From the NCBI RefSeq assembly GCF_030546645.1, contig NZ_JAUOTO010000005.1:372001-436000 (forward strand): a stretch of DNA of 64,000 bases, read 5' to 3'. How positions within the stretch are numbered: position 1 is the first letter of the stretch; each line of letters starts with the position of its first letter. Under the pieces are notes generated by a model. That model was not told where the DNA came from and searched no databases. It saw only the letters and a list, made by a program, of their open reading frames with translations. Source of the stretch: Flavitalea plasmicola (GTDB taxonomy: Bacteria > Bacteroidota > Bacteroidia > Chitinophagales > Chitinophagaceae). Shown piece after piece: positions 61,301-64,000 of this stretch. The translations under genes and the position numbers were made by a program.

Positions 61301-62615
61301 GCTGACGGGTGGATCGCACGGTTCCTTCTCCGATCTTACGGGAGCAACAACGCCATTGACAGGCGCACTGACCAGCTTTATAAACGGCAACAATATCACG
61401 GGCGGCGGTAAGCCCAATGCTTACCTCAACTATATGCTGTTGGACAACCAACTGGCCTATGTCAGCACGGCTGGCCAGAGCGGTGCTTTGCAGGTGGCGA
61501 CGGCGGGCACCAATGCAGGGTCGCTGCAATCGCCGCTGGGAACTACCATTAACGTGAAAACCAGCGGATATCTTTATATTTATGTCAGCAATGCCAGTCC
61601 GACCTGGGATGTCTTTTTTGATAACCTAAGTGTCATGCATTATGCGGGGCCGTTGGCGGAAGAGAACCATTACTATCCTTTCGGATTGACGATGGCGGCG
61701 ATTAGTGATAAGGCGCTGAAGGGGGGGTATGGTCAAAATAAATACCGATATAACCGTAAGGAATTACAGAGCCAGGAATTTAGTGACGGCAGTGGATTGG
61801 AAGATTATGATTATGGGACCAGGTTCTATGATCCTACTATTGCGAGGTGGGCGACTATCGATCCATTGGCGGATAAATATCCTAACTGGACGCCTTACGC
61901 TTATTGTAAAGATAATCCCATTAGCTTTTTCGATTTTGAAGGTGCGGATCCGACACCTGCGCAATATCAAAGCTTCTTTATAAATTATGCTGTTGATCTA
62001 TATCAACAGGCAAAAAGCAAGGGAGCTTCTACCATAGGGGCGCTTACTTTGGTATCACAAATTGCTTTGGAATCCGGATTTGCAACAAATCCCGGCGCCC
62101 TTATACATAATAATCCATATAGTTTAAAGCCAAATGGTAAAATGGCGGATTTCAAAGATTACAGCAGCGCTACGACGGCTTTTTTTGCCAATTTGGAGAA
62201 AAACTGGCCTACAGCAATGTCTGCTCTGTCCCAGCCTAGTCTTTCCATTGATAATCTTGACAAAGCCTATCACACAGGAAAGTATGAGAAGTTGGGCAAG
62301 GCTTACATGGTGAGAGATAGAGTAAACAATTATGATTATGCGGACAAAATATTAGGCACCAATAGAAGCCTTTCCCAACGGTTTATCAAAGCTCTTGATA
62401 TGGAAATAGCCAGCTATGATAGAAGTATCTCAGCGAATAACAAGACGATGTCAGAAGATTTCTCACAGATTGTAAATTTGCTGGCTAGTGGAGATAATGA
62501 CGGCGCAGCAAAATACGTTCAGGATTTTAATAATAAGGCAAAGGAAAACACGGAGTTTCAAAACAAAAGTGGCATATTGGGAGGAATAGGAAAAGAACTT
62601 AGACAATTATATTAA
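58338..62615 (+). CDS. Secreted RHS-repeat protein with lysozyme/glucosaminidase-like C-terminal tip
   Basis: The 1425-residue protein has a signal peptide (RFGLLVFTCMRYALHAQ) and the N-terminal domain common in Bacteroidota RHS proteins (AVAVTTRYCDGLGRVIQTVD). Many YD repeats follow, then a closing core (YDYGTRFYDPTIARWATIDP, NPISFFDFEGAD). The last ~220 residues differ: LVSQIALESGFATNPGALIH with Glu1245, then NNPYSLKPNGKMADFKDYSS and ATTAFFANLEKNWP, as in glucosaminidase/lysozyme-like peptidoglycan hydrolases. This segment is clearly AT-richer than the core. The ATG at 58338 is preferred to the GTG at 58305. A lipoprotein gene, the likely immunity gene, starts at the next base. Confidence 0.88.
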   Translation: MSSRLLIKRFGLLVFTCMRYALHAQVMPPAPYTNNLLTNYTREWNPRMPVQDPGGIIGSPASAVAVTTRYCDGLGRVIQTVDWQNSPKGRDRVTPVVYDMFGREQYKYLPFVSNNSYYSGDNPSDGNFKTDPFQQQAAFEAGQYPGEAYFYGRTDYEASPLNRVQASYAAGNSWVGAGRGISHQYLLNGLSDSVRVWRITATPGVLPATAAAFDVGQLYKNVTVDEAGHKLVEYKDKQGRLVLKKAQLSTTAGAGYTGWLSTYYVYDDLDNLRFIIPPKAVEWLIANNWNFAAAGGTGVAYELCFRYEYDMRNRMITKKDPGAAETRMVYDVRDRLVMTQDSVLRGQKKWQVFCYDALNRKDTVALMTDVSHYNDLAWHMAQAMTQPFYPATSGYPTEVVTQFYFDSYDWVAPWSPLLTATIDTTYKNNTTYFFTNYNTAPYYAVPMVQCPMVRGMPTGYRTKIIDTSQFLFFVPYYDDHGQMIGTKSTNYTNGLDQEWTQFNFSGVPLRKLLFHKKNSAHSEGHLIATKNFYDTTGRLLSIRKIMDGPEARIDTMMYDELGQLRAKYFANNLDSLVYDYNIRGWVTGINRKYLTGAVDNYFGMELGYDNSSSGITTYGSPQYNGNIAGMVWKSAGDGVRRKYDFSYDNADRLTGADFTQYNGSTFAPSTAIDFTMPKISYDANGNILSMTRQGTKIGGASAIDRLSYGYFPNSNRLKYVYDTANDANSMLADFHYNPAGKDTANTPDYVYDANGRLTGDNNKGISNIQYNFLNLPQKISMVRPDGSSRGNIVYKYDAQGIKWAKIVTDSTVNPVRTTTTMYLKEFQYRNDTIQFVSHEEGRTRYFWQHYLNGDSSFRMRFDYFEKDHLGNTRVILTDQRDTAQYVATMEAAYRTKENKLFYNIPATSYARSAASGYPADLAMTNPNDSVIRLGNNGQKTGPAIILKVMSGDKVTIGTNYYFNASGTAGSQQLNAQDLINSLANGILSLTGGSHGSFSDLTGATTPLTGALTSFINGNNITGGGKPNAYLNYMLLDNQLAYVSTAGQSGALQVATAGTNAGSLQSPLGTTINVKTSGYLYIYVSNASPTWDVFFDNLSVMHYAGPLAEENHYYPFGLTMAAISDKALKGGYGQNKYRYNRKELQSQEFSDGSGLEDYDYGTRFYDPTIARWATIDPLADKYPNWTPYAYCKDNPISFFDFEGADPTPAQYQSFFINYAVDLYQQAKSKGASTIGALTLVSQIALESGFATNPGALIHNNPYSLKPNGKMADFKDYSSATTAFFANLEKNWPTAMSALSQPSLSIDNLDKAYHTGKYEKLGKAYMVRDRVNNYDYADKILGTNRSLSQRFIKALDMEIASYDRSISANNKTMSEDFSQIVNLLASGDNDGAAKYVQDFNNKAKENTEFQNKSGILGGIGKELRQLY

Positions 62616-63305
62616 ATGAGTAAGATGAAATTGATTATTTGTGCGATATTATGCTGTTATTGTTTGACCGCTTGCGTTCATGATGCGGATACTAAACAAA
62701 CTTCCCCATCAAAATCTAAAGCGCATGAAAGCAGATCTATTAATTCTGATTTGCCTATAAATATATATACAGCAGGGGAAGATAGATATATTTTATTGGA
62801 TACGACAAAAATTAAGATACCTATTGATGTTAATATCACTGCAGGCAATATCTACGATGGGATATATGAGTTTAAATCCGACTCTTTGAAAAGGCATAAA
62901 TTGTTAGTAACTCCCAAGTTCGCTTTCTTAACGGTCTCCGAGGATTTAGGGTTTGGGCCCAGAGCGTATTTATATGCCTTTGATCTTGCAAATAAGTCTC
63001 TTATCAAAGACACTGAGCTTAAACATAGCTATCTATACAGTTCATCCGGCACTTTTGTAATTGAACCCGACAGCGGTATGATATTCTCAGTAGATAGGGA
63101 AGCGTGGTACGATTTGAAGGAAAAAGAGATTATTCCAGCATCATTATATGTTGCGAAGGGGGGGGACTTCAAATATATTAAAAGTGTTTATCAATATGGA
63201 AATGAAGTTCCTGGTGATACGTCTCTGCTATCGTTTTTTAAAAACTCAGTGACTGGCAGCAGCAGCGTTTTTACATTACCCGACAACTGGTGGAAAACTA
63301 AATGA
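62616..63305 (+). CDS. Lipoprotein, candidate immunity protein for the RHS tip
   Basis: The 229-residue product has a short lipoprotein signal (MSKMKLIICAILCCYCLTAC; lipobox LTAC with Cys20) and an AT-rich, beta-strand-rich mature part (LPINIYTAGEDRYILLDTTK, GIYEFKSDSLKRHKLLVTPK, FVIEPDSGMIFSVDREAWYD) with no recognised fold. It begins directly after the TAA of the RHS gene, with no spacer, and shares its low GC. A periplasm-facing lipoprotein would be the right place to block a peptidoglycan hydrolase. The role is inferred from place and topology only. Confidence 0.7.
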   Translation: MSKMKLIICAILCCYCLTACVHDADTKQTSPSKSKAHESRSINSDLPINIYTAGEDRYILLDTTKIKIPIDVNITAGNIYDGIYEFKSDSLKRHKLLVTPKFAFLTVSEDLGFGPRAYLYAFDLANKSLIKDTELKHSYLYSSSGTFVIEPDSGMIFSVDREAWYDLKEKEIIPASLYVAKGGDFKYIKSVYQYGNEVPGDTSLLSFFKNSVTGSSSVFTLPDNWWKTK

Positions 63306-63390
63306 AACAATTTTTGCCCTCCACTGAGTCTGGACCTCATTTCGGAATGAGAAAGCAATAGATGACATTAATAAAGGCTTGATCCTCTGC

Positions 63391-64000
63391 TCACCTGAAA
63401 TCAAAATACAAAGCCCCGGTAAGCGGCGCGTAATTCATCTGTATATTCTTTTGGCTCTGCGGTCCCATTAATGCCGCCGCCTGGAATTTTGTGCCTATGG
63501 GGGAGATAGCATGCATGAAACCGATGTTGCCCTCGGGAAAGGGCGGACTGGTGTTGTCATTTTTTGCACCGTGGGGTTTTTCCGGATGCAGCATTTCCAG
63601 GAAGATGTCCTGGCGATCTGTGTACACGGTGAAATTGGACGCTTTATTCTGCAGCCGTACCCAATACATTTCCGCATGCCATCCTTTGAATTCGGGGTAC
63701 ACCCAGCTTTCACCCGTTATGGTATTGTTATAGGGTTTCTCCCAGACGCTCAGCCGCTGACCCTTAAGCCTGTTCTTCCAGACACGGTAGGGGCCGCGGC
63801 CCAGCCACTTCATGCCCGTGATCTGCTCTTCGGGGAAATGGAAGGTGATGCCCATGAAGTCGGCGGCTTCTTTTTGTGAATAGCTGTATTCCAGCCTGGG
63901 GAGCACGCCGCTTTGGAAGATCCATTTTACATAGAATCTCGCATCACCATAGGAGGGCTCGACGATGTACGTGTCATTTTGCCGATGGTGCTTCAAGCGC
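63391..64000 (-). CDS. GH2 beta-galactosidase, C-terminal fragment
   Basis: The frame runs from the right edge to a TGA at 63391 and covers the last ~200 codons. The text LPRLEYSYSQKEAADFMGIT, then GMKWLGRGPYRVWKNRLKGQ and FKGWHAEMYWVRLQNKASNF, is typical of domain 5 (Bgal small chain) of GH2 beta-galactosidases. The catalytic barrel would lie outside the window. It faces the RHS immunity gene tail to tail with an 85-bp spacer. Confidence 0.85.
   Translation of the reverse strand, partial: RLKHHRQNDTYIVEPSYGDARFYVKWIFQSGVLPRLEYSYSQKEAADFMGITFHFPEEQITGMKWLGRGPYRVWKNRLKGQRLSVWEKPYNNTITGESWVYPEFKGWHAEMYWVRLQNKASNFTVYTDRQDIFLEMLHPEKPHGAKNDNTSPPFPEGNIGFMHAISPIGTKFQAAALMGPQSQKNIQMNYAPLTGALYFDFR

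Overview
The window looks like a chromosomal segment of a soil-type Bacteroidota, most probably of the family Chitinophagaceae. The reasons are a SusC/SusD pair driven by an ECF sigma/FecR relay, a type IX secretion sorting tail, many small 'SCKK' lipoproteins, MacB-like permeases ending in 'LRTE', Y_Y_Y/Reg_prop sensor kinases, and promoter -7 boxes of the TAnnTTTG type. Base composition is close to 50% GC, apart from AT-rich pockets at about 37.6-38.2 kb and 62.0-63.3 kb. No rRNA, tRNA, CRISPR array, integrase or insertion sequence was recognised.

Layout. 1-5.3 kb: truncated AraC regulator, aldo/keto reductase, an orphan MacB-type permease with a duplicated structured 3' tail, and an OmpH-like chaperone. 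5.5-7.6 kb: class V aminotransferase, DinB protein and a decayed PsbP-like gene. 7.7-16.8 kb: glycine-rich T9SS cargo, a Reg_prop histidine kinase, a degenerate ABC-ATPase-like gene, a LuxR-type response regulator, a nitrilase-family amidase and a TPR protein. 16.7-22.2 kb (minus): a BlaI/M56-controlled operon with permease, small secreted protein and membrane fusion protein, preceded by two clear BlaI-type dyads. 22.4-31.4 kb: lipoproteins, a PL6 polysaccharide lyase, a third MacB-type permease, a methyltransferase and a membrane protein. 31.4-37.5 kb: YdjC deacetylase, K+/H+ antiporter, and a kinase / receiver / receiver-PAS-kinase cassette. 37.6-38.2 kb: an AT-rich two-gene unit (DUF6934-like plus a 53-residue basic protein). 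38.7-44.3 kb: SGNH esterase, PEP synthase and a DUF4153 membrane protein. 44.4-54.2 kb: an ECF sigma - FecR - SusC - SusD - NHL lipoprotein - GH76 locus, apparently for alpha-mannan uptake, closed by a strong terminator. 54.4-63.3 kb: two large secreted RHS/YD-repeat proteins; the second ends in a lysozyme/glucosaminidase-like tip followed directly by a lipoprotein gene, which looks like a peptidoglycan-targeting toxin and its immunity protein. 63.4-64 kb: tail of a GH2 beta-galactosidase.

The most distinctive signals are: (i) the RHS toxin tip plus lipoprotein pair with its drop in GC; (ii) a family of seven-base AGCTGCA-type repeats seen in two intergenic sites and once inside the PEP synthase gene as exactly nine units (63 bp), which keeps the frame; (iii) a 10 x 18-bp minisatellite between a sigma factor and its anti-sigma gene; (iv) a 104-bp tandem duplication of a structured tail carrying the last codons of a permease gene; and (v) an ABC-ATPase-like protein that has lost every catalytic motif. 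All family assignments come from reading the sequence and from memory; no database search was run.
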